Below are positions 47,514 through 59,719 of a stretch of 64,000 nt of DNA, in pieces (positions within the stretch are counted from its first letter, which is position 1; the number at the start of each line of letters is the position of its first letter). The position numbers and the translations under genes are program-made. Where the stretch lies: the NCBI GenBank assembly GCA_963971405.1, contig OZ020486.1:27489419-27553418 (forward strand), read 5' to 3'. The notes below the pieces were generated by a model. The model was not told the DNA's origin. It made no database searches and was given only the letters and a program-made list of their open reading frames with translations. The DNA comes from Psococerastis gibbosa. Lineage: Eukaryota; Arthropoda; Insecta; Psocodea; Psocidae.

Positions 47514-49006
47514 TCTATATTTATAAAAATCAAACCACTTTCCCGCGTGAGTATGTATGTATGTATGTATGTATGTATGTATGTATGTGGACACTTTTTT
47601 GACTCGCCATAACTTGGGACCCACTGGCACCAGAAACTTGCGGATACACTCAAAATTTAGAGAAAAATCGGGACATGGTTTTCGTGTAGGGCCGAACCTT
47701 AAAAATTGAACCTGATCAGGTACAGGAGCGATAATCGGTTCGAAAAATCCCATAAGAAAGCATTGGAGGGTTCAACGCAATGTTTTAGCCTGACATTTGG
47801 GCCTACCTTAACTTAAATTACATCACTGTCTTCGTCCATTCTTCCTCTTTCAGGCCATGCTATACATGATGTGATTGGGCAAGTGGTTCGACTTTGGGGG
47901 GTGGAAACGTGAGGGGGTGCGCCCAAATTTTTCGATTTTCAGCGAAAATAGGCCTTTTTCGACCGCGTTTTTGGGGGTGTTAATATCAATTCGAAAACTT
48001 GAAACTTCTTTAGTCCTTTTCCACCTTTCTTAGTCTTTTCAGTCATATATTCAGTTTTGCTATGCGCCTTTTCGTTCGGGTTCAGGTGAGTTGGTAAGCA
48101 GTCCCTGTTTTGCCGAAAAACCGGTTTAAAGGGTATATTTCCAAATACATGCATAGAGTAAAAAAATTCCACAGCCTGCAATTTTCCATCGAAATTAATT
48201 TTTAATCTCTCATTAGAAGCAGTATGAAATAAGCTTTAAAACGAGTATAAATACATAATTTCAAATTCACCCCTTCCCCCCTTAATCACGAGTGGAACAC
48301 AAAGTTTTTAAAAATGACGCGAAAAAAACTGCATTTCTAGCAATCCCATTTAAATTGCATGGGTGGGTTTAAAGCAATATCTTGGGCAGATGTGGAAGGC
48401 CTATGTTAATTTAAATTATATCAGTGTCTTTGTCCGCTCTTCTTCTTTTAGGTCATGCCAAATTTGTCGTGATCAAGCAAGAGGTTCGGCTTTGGGGGGT
48501 GGAAACGTGACGGGGTGCGCCCAAATTTTTCGATTTTCAGCGAAAATAGGCTTTTTCGGCCGCGTTTTCGGAGGTCTTGATATCATTTTGAAAACTTTAA
48601 ACTACTTTAGTTCTCTTCCAGAGATATATTCAGTTTAACTATCCGCCTCTTCGTTCGGGCTCAAGTGATTTGGTAAGCCATAGCCATCAGCGTTTTGACG
48701 GAAAACAGGTCTAAAGTGTACCTTTGAAATTACATGCATAGAGTAACAGGATTCCACAGCCTGACCTCTTCCACCAAAATGATTTGTTAATGTCTCATTA
48801 GAAGCAGTATAAATTAACCAATTTTCATAGTTGTTAACTGCTTCGTTTGGGTTTGGGGGCATTCACATAAGTCATGCGAGCCCCGAAGGGGCGAGCTGCG
48901 TAATGCCAAATGGAACCACGTTAATGCGAGGCCCCGCAGGGGCGAGCTGCCGCCCGCGGCAGGCGCAAGGGGGGCGGGGCCGCGAAGCGGTCCCAAGCTC
49001 CGCTTG
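47514..49006 (+). mobile_element. Helitron-like element, copy 1 of a head-to-tail pair
   Basis: Begins TCTATATTTATAAAAATCAAAC, carries a (GTAT)n microsatellite, and ends in a GC-rich block with hairpins (CCCCGAAGGGG-type, CCGCGAAGCGG, AAGCTCCGCTT) finishing CGCTTG just before a T. No transposase or Rep/Hel coding, so non-autonomous. The interior holds a diverged duplication: the segment around 47,808-48,170 recurs around 48,405-48,800. The left flank ends in A, the right flank after the pair begins with T, and there is no target duplication, the Helitron pattern. A related locus at 46,355-46,500 has the same flanks without the elements. Ending CTTG rather than CTRR is atypical, hence Helitron-like. 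Confidence 0.78.
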
Positions 49007-50516
49007 TCTATCTTTATAAAAATCAAACCACTTTCCCGCGTGAGTATGTATGTATGTATGTATATATGTATGTATGTATGTGGACACTTTTTTGACTCGC
49101 CATAACTCGGGACCCACTGGCACCAGAAACTTGCGGCTACACTCAAAATTTAGAGAAAAATCGGGACATGGTTTTCGTGTAGGGCCGAACCTTAAAAATT
49201 GAACCTGATCAGGTACAGGAGCGATAATCGGTTCGAAAAATCCCATAAGAAAGCATTGGAGGGTTCAACGCAATGTTTTAGCCTGACATTTGGGCCTACC
49301 TTAACTTAAATTACATCACTGTCTTCGTCCATTCTTCCTCTTTCAGGCCATGCTATACATGATGTGATTGGGCAAGTGGTTCGACTTTGGGGGGTGGAAA
49401 CGTGAGGGGGTGCGCCCAAATTTTCCGATTTTCAGCGAAAATAGGCCTTTTTCAACCGCGTTTTTGGGGGTGTTAATATCAATTCGAAAACTTGAAACTT
49501 CTTTAGTCCTTTTCCACCTTTCTTAGTCTTTTCAGACATGTATTCAGGTTTACTATACGCCTCTTCGTTTGGGCTCAGGTGAGTTGGTAAGCAGTCCCTG
49601 TTTTGACGAAATACCGGTTTAAAGGGTACATTTCCAAATACATCCATAGAGTAAAAAAATTCCACAGCCAGCTGTTTTCAACCGAAATTAATTTTTAATG
49701 TCTCATTAGAAGCAGTATAAATTAAGCTTTAAAACGAGTATAAATACATGGTTTCAAAATCACCCCTTCACCCCTTAACCACGAGTGGAACACAAAATTG
49801 TTAAAAAATCAGGCGAAAAAATTAATTTCCAGCAATCCCATTTCAATTGCATGGGCGGGTTTAAAGCAATATTTTGGGCAGATGTAGAAGGCCTATGTTA
49901 ATTTAAATTATATCAGTGTCTTTGTCCGCTCTTCTTCTTTTAGGTCATGCCAAATTTGTCGTGATCAAGCAAGAGGTTCGGCTTCGGGGGGTGGAAACGT
50001 GACGGGGTGCGCCCAAATTTTTCGATTTTCAGCGAAAATAGGCTTTTTCGGCCGCGTTTTCGGAGGTCTTGATATCATTTTGAAAACTTTAAACTACTTT
50101 AGTTCTCTTCCACCTGTCTTACTCTTTCCAGAGATATATTCAGTTTAACTATCCGCCTCTTCGTTCGGGCTCAAGTGATTTGGTAAGCCATAGCCATCAG
50201 CGTTTTGACGGGAAACAGGTCTAAAGTGTACCTTTGAAATTACATGCATAGAGTAACAGGATTCCACAGCCTGACCTTTTCCACCAAAATGATTTGTTAA
50301 TGTCTCATTAGAAGCAGTATAAATTAACCAATTTTCATAGTTGTTAACTGCTTCGTTTGGGTTTGGGGGCATTCACATAAGTCATGCGAGCCCCGAAGGG
50401 GCGAGCTGCGTAATGCCAAATGGATCCACGTTAATGCGAGGCCCCGCAGGAGCGAGCTGCCGCCCGCGGCAGGCGCAAGGGGGGCGGGGCCGCGAAGCGG
50501 TCCCAAGCTCCGCTTG
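49007..50516 (+). mobile_element. Helitron-like element, copy 2 of a head-to-tail pair
   Basis: Starts TCTATCTTTATAAAAATCAAAC immediately after CGCTTG of copy 1 with no bases between, and ends at the same CGCTTG. It is collinear with copy 1 apart from scattered substitutions and a short stretch around 50,110-50,130 that copy 1 lacks. Direct abutment is the expected product of rolling-circle replication that ran past the 3' terminator. ORFs inside (YIHTYIHT-type and 75-124 codons) come from the microsatellite and GC block. Confidence 0.78.
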
Positions 50517-50620
50517 TTGAAGTATACGATTTGAATCTGAATTTAGGTATTACACTTTCGAATTTTTATTGGGCCCATATTTATTGGATCGAATATTGGA
50601 ACAGTGTGTAATGCCCAGCC
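50517..50620 (+). repeat. Dispersed repeat carrying the Helitron pair, right part
   Basis: TTGAAGTATACGATTTGAATC, TTAGGTATTACACTTTCGAA and a TATTGGATCGAATATT block match 46,394-46,500. This is the downstream half of the target interrupted by the two elements. Confidence 0.75.
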
Positions 50621-51702
50621 TGTAAAACAACCAATTTTATGAGATTCCTACATACCCAAAAAAATTAAAATTAAAATTTTCCGTCTCAGAACCGTAAAGC
50701 TCTCAAAATTATGGTTTATATTTATTCCATACCCATTCCATGTTATGCGACAAGTATGTTTAAAAAGGTGCTAAAACGCTTTTGGGGAAAACTGAAATGA
50801 TTATCACCAACTGTATAAATTAGCTATTGGTTTTTGGGAGTTCTGCAGTAAATTTCGTAAAAGCATTCATAAAAGAGCCTGGCAATTTTATAAGTACTCG
50901 TAAAATTACTGCTCATATTCCCGTAGTGTAAAAGCACAGAAAAGAGCAAATTTATTATTCTTTTACTAGTTATTGACTAGCTTTTAGTAAAATGTTCACA
51001 TTCTGGTTTATTATGTTGTTAGATGGACAGCTAACACATTTCATCGAGAGAATAATAACTGACGATTAACAATTTCAATAATTTGTTTTACTAAACGTCC
51101 AAGTTTATTGGCAATAGGTCAATAGAAAAAAAAAAACTTAATTTCATTTGCAGTCACTGAAAGATTAATTAATTATTCGCACCATTTGTGCTGTATATTG
51201 TGTTTAAGCAAATAACATATGAATGAAAATATCTCAGGAATAGCATCAGCTAATGAAATAGTCGTTCAACTATGCGACTAACACTTACGTATAGGTGCTG
51301 TTTTCTATGTTTGCGTCAAAGCGAAATTTAGCTGATTGGGTGAACTTGGAATAAATTAAAAACGCCCTGCCATACCAAGAAGTTTATGATCTTCAATAAA
51401 AAAAATATTGTATTCAAGAAATTTACTAATATAGTAATGATTAATCAAGATTTGCCATTCTGGAATCTATAGTGGTAATTAATTTTGTTTTTTTCTAAAT
51501 GTGCCTACAGTACATTAACATAGCCAAGTAATTATCAGGGATATCCGATATACCTCAAAGTTGTGTTATGTATTTTAAAAATTGATGATATGTCAAAATT
51601 CAAAATTTCTAGCATTGAAAAGTTTGAATTAGATGTTTAGCAAAATTATTTTTTACTATTATTATTAAATTTTCTACAATAATACAATATAAGTGTAGGT
51701 AA
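50621..51702. other. Intronic interval, nothing recognised
   Basis: AT-rich, no repeats matched in the window, no exon with plausible splice sites. Confidence 0.4.
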
Positions 51703-52098
51703 CATTTCGCTCATGCACGAGAAAAGTGACACATTTCTAAATATTGACTTTTGAGATAATTCAAATTTTAGTTCTGACCATTTTTTAGTTTTTACTTGTA
51801 GTATTATCGAGGCACTTAATACGTTTGAGATGTGACAGTTTACTTGAAAGAGAAGTGTAATTTCCACGTCAACGCCTGGAGCACATTCCGAATTATGTCA
51901 GTATTGCCAAACCCGAAGTAGTCAAACTTGACAAAGGATCAATGACAAAACGCAATCTTATGGAAACAAATTAAACTAGATATGTGACACTACATTCATA
52001 AAATTCGATATATTTTCCTCGACATTTTTGTATAAATAACTCAATTTTGCAATTTTTTAAAATGTGTCACTTTTCTCGTTCATGAGCGATTTGTTTTG
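51703..52098. mobile_element. Palindromic-ended MITE, about 395 bp
   Basis: The left TTTCGCTCATGCACGAGAAA-AGTGACACATTT and the right complement of CGCTCATGAACGAGAAAAG TGACACATTTT form inverted repeats of about 35 bp. Between them is AT-rich non-coding DNA. No target duplication could be assigned. Confidence 0.65.
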
Positions 52099-53859
52099 TG
52101 TTACTTATTGGCCATTGTTATTTGAATTTGGTTAAATGTGGGATGCAGATGATCAGATCTATTGTCATAAGACAGTACATATTGGACATTAGAAGGGTGA
52201 GTTGCAAAGCAGGAGGGTGGCAAACTGCAAGTGGGTGACCATGCATATTCGTTAGGCTACCTTACTTAAAACATATTCTGGTTCATCTCGGTGAAGGGTT
52301 CTGGACGTGGGACAGGGTCATGTTTTTGGACGGATAAGCCAAGTGGTTTTCATTGTTATGATTATGCTTAAATTTGCATTATTTTTATTTGAAAACATCT
52401 TAGTTTCTCTTGTGAACCGGAACGATGCATCACATTTCGCAGCATCTGACTCACAAACGTGTCAGGGCGTCACGTAAGCGCGTTGGCGCATTCAACAAGT
52501 AAGTTTTCCACAAGGAAATTCACTACTTTACGCTTTGTTGTTTTTATATGAAAATGCATTAACAAATTTTGAGGAGGCTTTAGCTGCCCTTAAATAACAA
52601 ATTATTTTTCGGCACATCAATACAATGTATGGATGAAGTAAATTAACTGTGTTACATTAAACTGCGTTCACGCAACCAAATATAAAGCTGTAATGCTTTT
52701 TGGATGCGTTGTCGCTTAAAAGCATAGATGCAATGCGTCAGGGAACAGGGATTACGAGATCGCCAAATAAAACCAAAAGTAATTTTGTTGTGTTTCCGAT
52801 CCTTTCGCTACTGCGCGTGTTCATTTATCATTGCATGTTGTGTTTTTTTAAAATAATTTTATCTTTTCTCATCGTCGCGAGGATACTACCCGAGCGGATC
52901 GTAGGGATTACGGGGTCAATATGCTCGTAAATTTGAAAATGAGACAAACTGTAGATGATCACACGTAGGATTGACAACAAGGAACATGTCCCGTCCACAC
53001 TACCACAGCTTTTCTTTGACAGAGCTCACTCTTCATGTTACCTAACGCATTGCTGCGTTCTTTTGCGCCCACACAATAGTTATTGCAATATGATAATAAA
53101 CATGGCATCTGCCGCATACTGGGAAAACAGGATTTAAATGAAGGTATAGAAAGTTTTAATTCGGTTGCCTGTATAATTTAAAAAGGGGTGGATTCAGGAA
53201 TTTTGTCAGATGGTAGTTTTAACATATTTTTGCTTTTGCCCTTGCCCCTAGTAGCTCGCCACTTCGCATATTTCCTTTTTAGGGGATAAACCCCCGACCG
53301 GGAACTAAACCTGGTTTAATCGAGTGGTAGAAGAGCAGCAGATCATACCGACCACTGGCCTAATCGGTTTAATAGCATACAGTAATAGTAAAGTACAGAC
53401 AGGCCCATTCAGAGATTATATTTGATATATACAGTATATTATTATTATTATATATAAATATGTATATGATTTATATTTGTTGAAATATCCTTCTGATGGA
53501 GAGTTACCGTTCGCGTAATACACAGATCCGGCTATGCATAAAAAAATAAATGAAATGGCATTGAATGCGGCTAATTTTGAGTTGCCGAGTTCTAGCTGGA
53601 TAGCGCTGAGGATGGGTGAAAGATCACAGTAACTCTGTACCCGAATTACATGCTAGACTAAACATTCTGAGCATCAGTTTTTCGCAGTCCTAATATGAAT
53701 AAAGCTATTTCTAACTTCTATGAGCAACTGAGCAAGCGGACATTATTATAATTTCCTTCCTACAGGCATTGATGCATACATAACCTTGCTTTATTGGTTT
53801 ACCATCAGTAATTTGCATTTATAAGAGGCATTCACTGAAATAGCCTAAATATCCAAATG
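52099..53859. other. Intronic interval, unique-looking
   Basis: 52,420-53,130 has fewer A/T runs and no repeat match. Small ORFs (76 and 60 codons) lack motifs. Possible regulatory DNA only. Confidence 0.35.
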
Positions 53860-53995
53860 GCTTCGGTGGTAAGTTGGTAGTGTGCTTGTACTTGTGCGGG
53901 TCTTTACACTGCACCGATTACATACGTGTCGTATCTCAATACAAGTACTATGTTACTTAAGTGTGGCAACTGAAGAGGAGGTCAATCAGATGCAT
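53860..53995 (+). repeat. Second tRNA-like dispersed repeat (family T)
   Basis: GGCTTCGGTGGTAAGTTGGTAGTGTGC resembles a tRNA 5' half with an A-box-like TGGTAAGTTGG. The following 80 bases (GTACTTGTGCGGG ... TGAAGAGGAGGTCAATCAGA) match an inverted copy at about 25,597-25,710. No clean B box, so a diverged SINE is likely but not certain. Confidence 0.5.
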
Positions 53996-55402
53996 TCATT
54001 AAATTATTTATGTGATTAACCTTTAAAAAAAGAGTTTGCGAGAAAAATAATAGAAATTACTATAGAAATAGGCTATACAAACAATAAATATAATAGAAAC
54101 TTTGATTATTTATTTAATTTTTATTTTCGCTGTTTTCACAGAGGAAAGTGAATACCTTTTTTATTATTGAGTACAGGACCCTTGAAGGCGAATAGTACAA
54201 TATAGATAGTCAGTTAGACTATGTGTATACAATATACTGTATTGCCAACTACCCTTAAATGTAAATACATTCTACTATATCAAATCGATAATAATCAGGA
54301 TCGACAATTTCATATTTAGACGTTTCTAGATCCTGATATTAGATGACTGGGCTCAATCCATACAACCAAGAGTGGTGGTCTAGAATAACGATTGAATGAT
54401 TTAAAAATACACTTGTACATCGAATATCGTATATTATAACCGATGGTAACATTGATACGTAACAGCATTACAGTTGCAAGATTCACAATGTTTTGTCTTT
54501 GGGAGAATTATAAACAGTCCAGCCTTTAACGTTTCAGATGCTGCGACTTTGAAATTTAACAACCCCATGTCAATTTCAAGGAAACCCTAAATTTTCAGGA
54601 GGAAAACTAAAAGAAAATCATGTATTAAGCGGAGCGAGCGTATTCATGACTCAGTGTCAACGCTATGATATCACTATCCACCGCACTGCAATATCTTGTG
54701 TGGCTTTATCAAAATAGCTTTGTTCAAACGTTGTAAGTTAATTTCACAGTTTTTCCCAATTAGCTTACATTACATTAACAACTGACCTCACAAAGGTTCT
54801 GAGTGGGTGGGAAATTGAGGCTGTACGGCCTGGTGAGTAAAAAAGAAACTGTGTCTTCACTGTCTCTATCAGGAGGACATTTATTTTCTTCTGTGAGAGG
54901 GGAGAGTTAATGGCTGATAGTGGTCTACTAAATACTGGTATTAAGGACTACTGAATAGATCATCACTCTTATTCATCCCTTTGTTTTATGTAGGTACATA
55001 CTAGACACTATACAATATTTCGGTACATCCTAACATACGGTATATCCATAACTATTTTATTATTTATTTAATATTAATCATTATATAATTTATTAACATT
55101 TATCTTCTAAGGCTTGGGTGGAGGAAGGGATTTCAACTGCCCTCCTAAGGACCCCAAAATGACGCCCCTAATCTTTATGGAACTCAAGATGGATTGATTT
55201 TTTACTTTTTTTATTGGGAGGCTTCCACTTTCTTCATGTACTTGTATACTAGGTATCTTAGCTTCAAGGGGATTTCAGTATGCAGTATCATGGAACTGGG
55301 GTATGGGAAATAAACAGCACTCGCATCAGCGCGAGAAGGCAATTTATTTTTGGGTTGACAAGAAAGGGAAGTGCAGTTAAAAAAAAAAAAAAAAAAAACA
55401 CG
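53996..55402. other. Intronic interval, nothing recognised
   Basis: AT-rich with short low-complexity tracts; an A20 tract just precedes the hairpin element at 55,403. Confidence 0.4.
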
Positions 55403-55620
55403 CTGTGGTATAGTCCACGCAAAATGAGAAAAGTATACAACATGGAATGTTTTGATCATGTGCAACACCATAAAAAAATGCCTTGCACCATTTTGTGTTA
55501 CCTTGTTGCATTGGATGTAAGGCATAACAAAACTTGTGCAAAGAATATTTTTACAGTGTTGCACAGGATCAAAACATTCCATGTCCTTACTTTTCTCATT
55601 TTGCGTGGACTATACGACAG
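55403..55620. mobile_element. MITE or hairpin element, 218 bp
   Basis: The left CTGTGGTATAGTCCACGCAA and the right complement of CTGTCGTATAGTCCACGCAA continue for about 70 bp (AAATGAGAAAAGTA, ACATGGAATGTTTTGATC, GTGCAACAC). This gives a nearly complete hairpin around a 60-bp centre. It follows an A20 tract. The two opposite ORFs (123 and 122 codons) exist only because the DNA is palindromic. Confidence 0.72.
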
Positions 55621-57157
55621 TCCATTGAATAGACTTGAGAACTGGTAGAGGATCCTCTCGCTTGGCCACTGCTCAATTTGTTAAGTTGTGGTCAGCAACA
55701 TGCCCTACAGCCGCGTTTCCCCTTCCCAGTGAAAGTAAAGTGCCCATTAGGGTTGGGTGGAATCAGACCCGGCAAAAAAAGTTTCTTCTATGTCTTCAAC
55801 CTCAACCTTCCTGTTTATAGTCTAGTTCTCTAGCAACTGAACTACTCCGTACCATTTAAAGCAAAAATAAAATAGTGTGCAGTTTAGCTTGTATTTGCAC
55901 TACGATGCATCCAAAAGAGATGCGTAGGCATAAAAGCGTTATGATTTTATTATATTTTATTTTTATAGTAATTCTTGAAAGGGAGGTTCAATTTTCTTAG
56001 ACTTTTCAAAAAAGTTATAGAATGTAGTTATAAAATGCCACACGGAAATTTTCAGTGAAAAAAAACGCTAGTTGGGCTCAATTCCTATGCTGACCCCTTA
56101 TTTTACCGGGCAAACAGTACATGAGTACATGACCGTATGTATAACATAATACGAATTTTGGTATAAATTTATTAGATACAATTTTCTGACCTTACGCCCT
56201 ACACTACTACCTTAATCCCATTTTAATTTCCCAGTCGAAAACCCCAAGTAGACGTTGGGCCTGAATGTAACAACCAAATGGAATGCATCATTCGGTACCA
56301 ATCTAGCTTATATCATGTCATACAGCGAATTGTTTTGTTTGACCTACTTTAAAACCTCTTGTGTATGCTGTAGTAAAGTTTCAGCAAATTAATTTACATA
56401 TGCATCATTTACCCTGCGTGGCTTGCTGTAATATTGTGTTCTCTTCTGTTATATGGATATTTCAATTTGAAGTACTACGACAGGAAGCTAAATTAATGCT
56501 TATTTCAAAGACATTATTGAGCTTATTTAGATTTTGCTTTATCGTAGAATTAAAAATCGTTTACTTCCCTAGAAAGCAGTTTAGCGCGCCTGGGACAAAA
56601 AGATAAGTCCAATCTGGCACAGTAAAAGAAACACATAAAAAATATAAGTCTACCTATATTGGGGTGAAGAAGGAGCTTCCTTTTAATTATTATTTATTTC
56701 GTACTTTAATTATATATATATATTTTTTAATAATTTCCATTTTAGAGAAATTTCGATTCCGTTCCAACTTTCCACCAATTCATAACCTCTGAAAATATCT
56801 TGCGAAATGAAAAATTCGGTGTATTGAGTGGTTTAGTGTTCCGTTCCATTTCTAAAACAAACAATTTCGATTTTATGGTTGAGTTTTAAAGCTATATTGT
56901 ATGAAGAAGTGCCCCAATTAATTGCTCCGTCGCCATGTCTCAAACTAGATCGTGATGTTTAGCATAATTAGCGAAGCACTCATCGTCTGACGCCTACAGC
57001 CTACCCTTTTTTACATTTTTCTCCTGACGTAGGTTCATCAAACTTTCGCAGGCTTCTTTGTTCCCAGAATTTCGTTATCATGAATTCCGTAGAAAATTTG
57101 ACATGGTGTGTGCTTTTCTATCACTGCGTGTTCAATCATAAATGATTGACACTGTTA
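55621..57157. other. Intronic interval, nothing recognised
   Basis: No transposon, RNA or exon identified. The 81-codon ORF at 56,361-56,606 has no motif. Confidence 0.4.
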
Positions 57158-57383
57158 GGACATGTAGAGTAGTGGCACGGACTCCAACTTTAACCCTAAA
57201 GGTTGTTGGTTCGAGTCCTACATTGGCTATATTTTCTGGCCATGCTTCGAAGGGCATGTAAAGCAGGCGGTCCCGGGCTTTCCTAGTTGAGTGTAAGAGA
57301 GGGCTTATATGCCTAACTCCGCTAGGTTGGCTTAGTAATAGAACAAAAAAAGTCGATATTTATTTATTTATTTTATTTATTTT
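57158..57383 (+). repeat. tRNA-derived SINE (family S), full-length copy
   Basis: GGACATGTAGAGTAGTGGCACGG head, GGTTCGAGTCC B box, CATGCTTCGAAGGGCATGT body, and a long tail of A-rich then TATTTATT repeats. One of the most complete copies; useful for a consensus. Confidence 0.85.
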
Positions 57384-59719
57384 CAGAACATACACTATAA
57401 TTAATCAATGCCATAGAATTTGAAATAATTAGGCTAATTTCAACTCAATTACCAGTTAAACATAGTAAATAGCACTATAAAAGTACCGCCGTCAGAAGCT
57501 TATTTTCTTCGTTGAAAAACTAAAGAGCTATTAAAACTGTCATCCGCGAATTGTTTTCTATTTCACGAGACTGCTCCTTGTGAAATAAACTAGAAGGATT
57601 CCAAAGTGAGCGATGCATTTCAAAATCCTTGACATGCTCTCCTGGAGACAAGCCTTTCTCTTACACTGAGCTTACCAAGGCGACAAGATGGAAAGTCCTT
57701 GTTAAAAATTAAAAGGAAGACGATTTTCACAAGTCTGTGAGTGGTGTCTGGAGCCAGAGAATCAGGTCAACAGTCAGGACGCGGGGCTGGATGTGAACCT
57801 GCACAAGGGCCGGATGCCGCCGAGTGTCAAACTCTTGTGCTACATTTTTGATCACCCTCAGATTGCGAGCCGTGTCGCTTTCTGGGACATGGATTATTTT
57901 GAGAGGCTTTTACGGTCTTTGTAACGCTCATTTTTTAGCTCTCAAGAGATGCTACACTTCCTTTTGCACTTCTTTGTCGGTGCCTTCAACACCTTTGGCC
58001 ACAAGAACATTTAACGTGTTCTTTCTGAGAAAGATGTAAGAGTGTAATAGAAACAGTAAAGAGCTATATAGAAAAAAAGAATTGGTACGACTGAACTCGT
58101 ACATGCTTTCCTATGTATTTGTACGAAATAGTATAAAATTGAGAGTGGCTTAGAAAATCTACGATGAATAATTATAATGAATGATTTTTTTCAATTACCA
58201 TTTTTCCATCATAAAGAATTGCTTTGCCCAGATTGGGCACATGCGTAAGTGCCAAAAGTGAGCGACTGGTTCCAACACTTCGCTTCGCCTACTTCCACAA
58301 CCTTCCGAATAAACTGTGAGCGGCGAAAAATGATAAATAACTTCCCAAAATTGCTAAAAGACCATTTCATAGGGAAAGCTACACTGTCAGTGAGTACAAT
58401 GACATGTAACTGAAACTTCATATTTGACGAACTTCAGTTGTACTTTCAAATACGTATTGATTGTATGATTAAGAAGAAAATTTTATTATTTATTAATTAA
58501 ACCTCGATTATCCAAATCGCTTCCAAGCAAAACAAATTAAACGAATGCGCGAATTGGCTGCCTAAAAAACTGACAAAGGCAGCCTGAAACAGCAGTTTTC
58601 GACCTAGATGTTCAGTAAACCTTCTCTTTTTTGTAGAGTACAGTATTACATAACAAAATGGAATGGTACGCAATACATTAGGGGTATGGATTTTACATAC
58701 ATTTCTTCAAAAAAAGTATTTTCACTTCAAAAACAAAAACTAGATGGCATCCTGGCCCGAAGTGTAAGCCTGAATTTTTTTCACTGTTTCTTTACTTATA
58801 AACCATAAATTAATCAATCAATCAATATGAGTAGTAGACTCACCTATATACCTGATGTAAAGTAGAAAAATGGAAATCGAAATAAAAAGTAAATAAATAA
58901 ATGCATAAAAAACATATCATTGCACTTTTTTTATTATTCATGGTATTTATTTATGTTTACATACTCCCTAACTTTTCCCACTTTACCGCAGGTACCCTTA
59001 ATCCATTATTATATGTATATTAAATAAATAATTAATAATTGACTATTTAAAAACACTCGTAGCCCTTGAAGAATATTTAAATATTGGATCGAAAATTAAT
59101 CATCTCTTTTATCATAGAAGAAGTGCATAACCTTGTGGCGCAATTAGTTATTGTTGAAGGAAAAAATCGTCATTCCCGGGAGGAATTTTTCGCCGGCTGG
59201 AAAATTCCCATGCCATTAATATAAAACAGTAATAATTATTTTGATTTCGCGACACAATATACAATATTAAATGAAAGAAACACTCGGAGGAGTTGCTGAA
59301 AATGAGAATCGACAGGTAGGAAACGAGTAAAGAAGGAGGGGGTGGGGGTGGGGCTGGTTATGATTCATATTGCCCCGCACGTGTCCCAGCGGGGGGAGGG
59401 TGTGCCGCGGATCAATTCGACCAACAAAAAAGGCAAGATCGTTATTAAAAGTGCGGGAGGGGAGGGTGAGACAATGATAGAAGGTTCCCTCTCGAGAGGG
59501 TGGCAAGGGGTGCCGAATTCGCTTCGCCCTCAGCAAATTAGTTTTTTTATATTTCCATCGAAAACAACTTCTCATCTTGAAAGGCTTCCCTGGACCTCAA
59601 GAGTTCATGACGGCAATAATTTTTCAATGCGGAAAATTTTCACTTGCATTGCCCTTAGCATTTCAAATGTACATATACCTGCATACTCTAAGTAAATAAA
59701 TAATTAAATAATGACTTGT
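57384..59719. other. Intronic interval with two GC-richer islands
   Basis: 57,600-58,030 and 59,150-59,610 have balanced composition and do not match other parts of the window. The second includes GGGGGTGGGGGTGGGG and the palindrome-like CCCGGGAGG. The 117- and 102-codon ORFs there are on opposite strands and show no family features. Candidate intronic enhancers; unproven. Confidence 0.35.
58075..58750 (+). repeat. Possible DR1 remnant
   Basis: The opening AATTGGTACGACTGAACTCGTACATGC (58,080-58,110) and a later stretch (58,640-58,745: GGTACGCAATACATTAGGGG, TTCTTCAAAAAAAGTATTTTC) follow DR1 order, but unrelated sequence fills the gap between them. Confidence 0.4.

Noticed and set aside
48872..49246. 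124-codon minus ORF with a YIHTYIHT repeat
   Set aside because: Produced by the (GTAT)n microsatellite and GC-rich tail of the Helitron-like elements.
55211..55648. Two opposing ORFs of about 122 codons
   Set aside because: They exist because the hairpin element at 55,403-55,620 reads similarly on both strands; an A20 tract supplies Lys/Phe runs.
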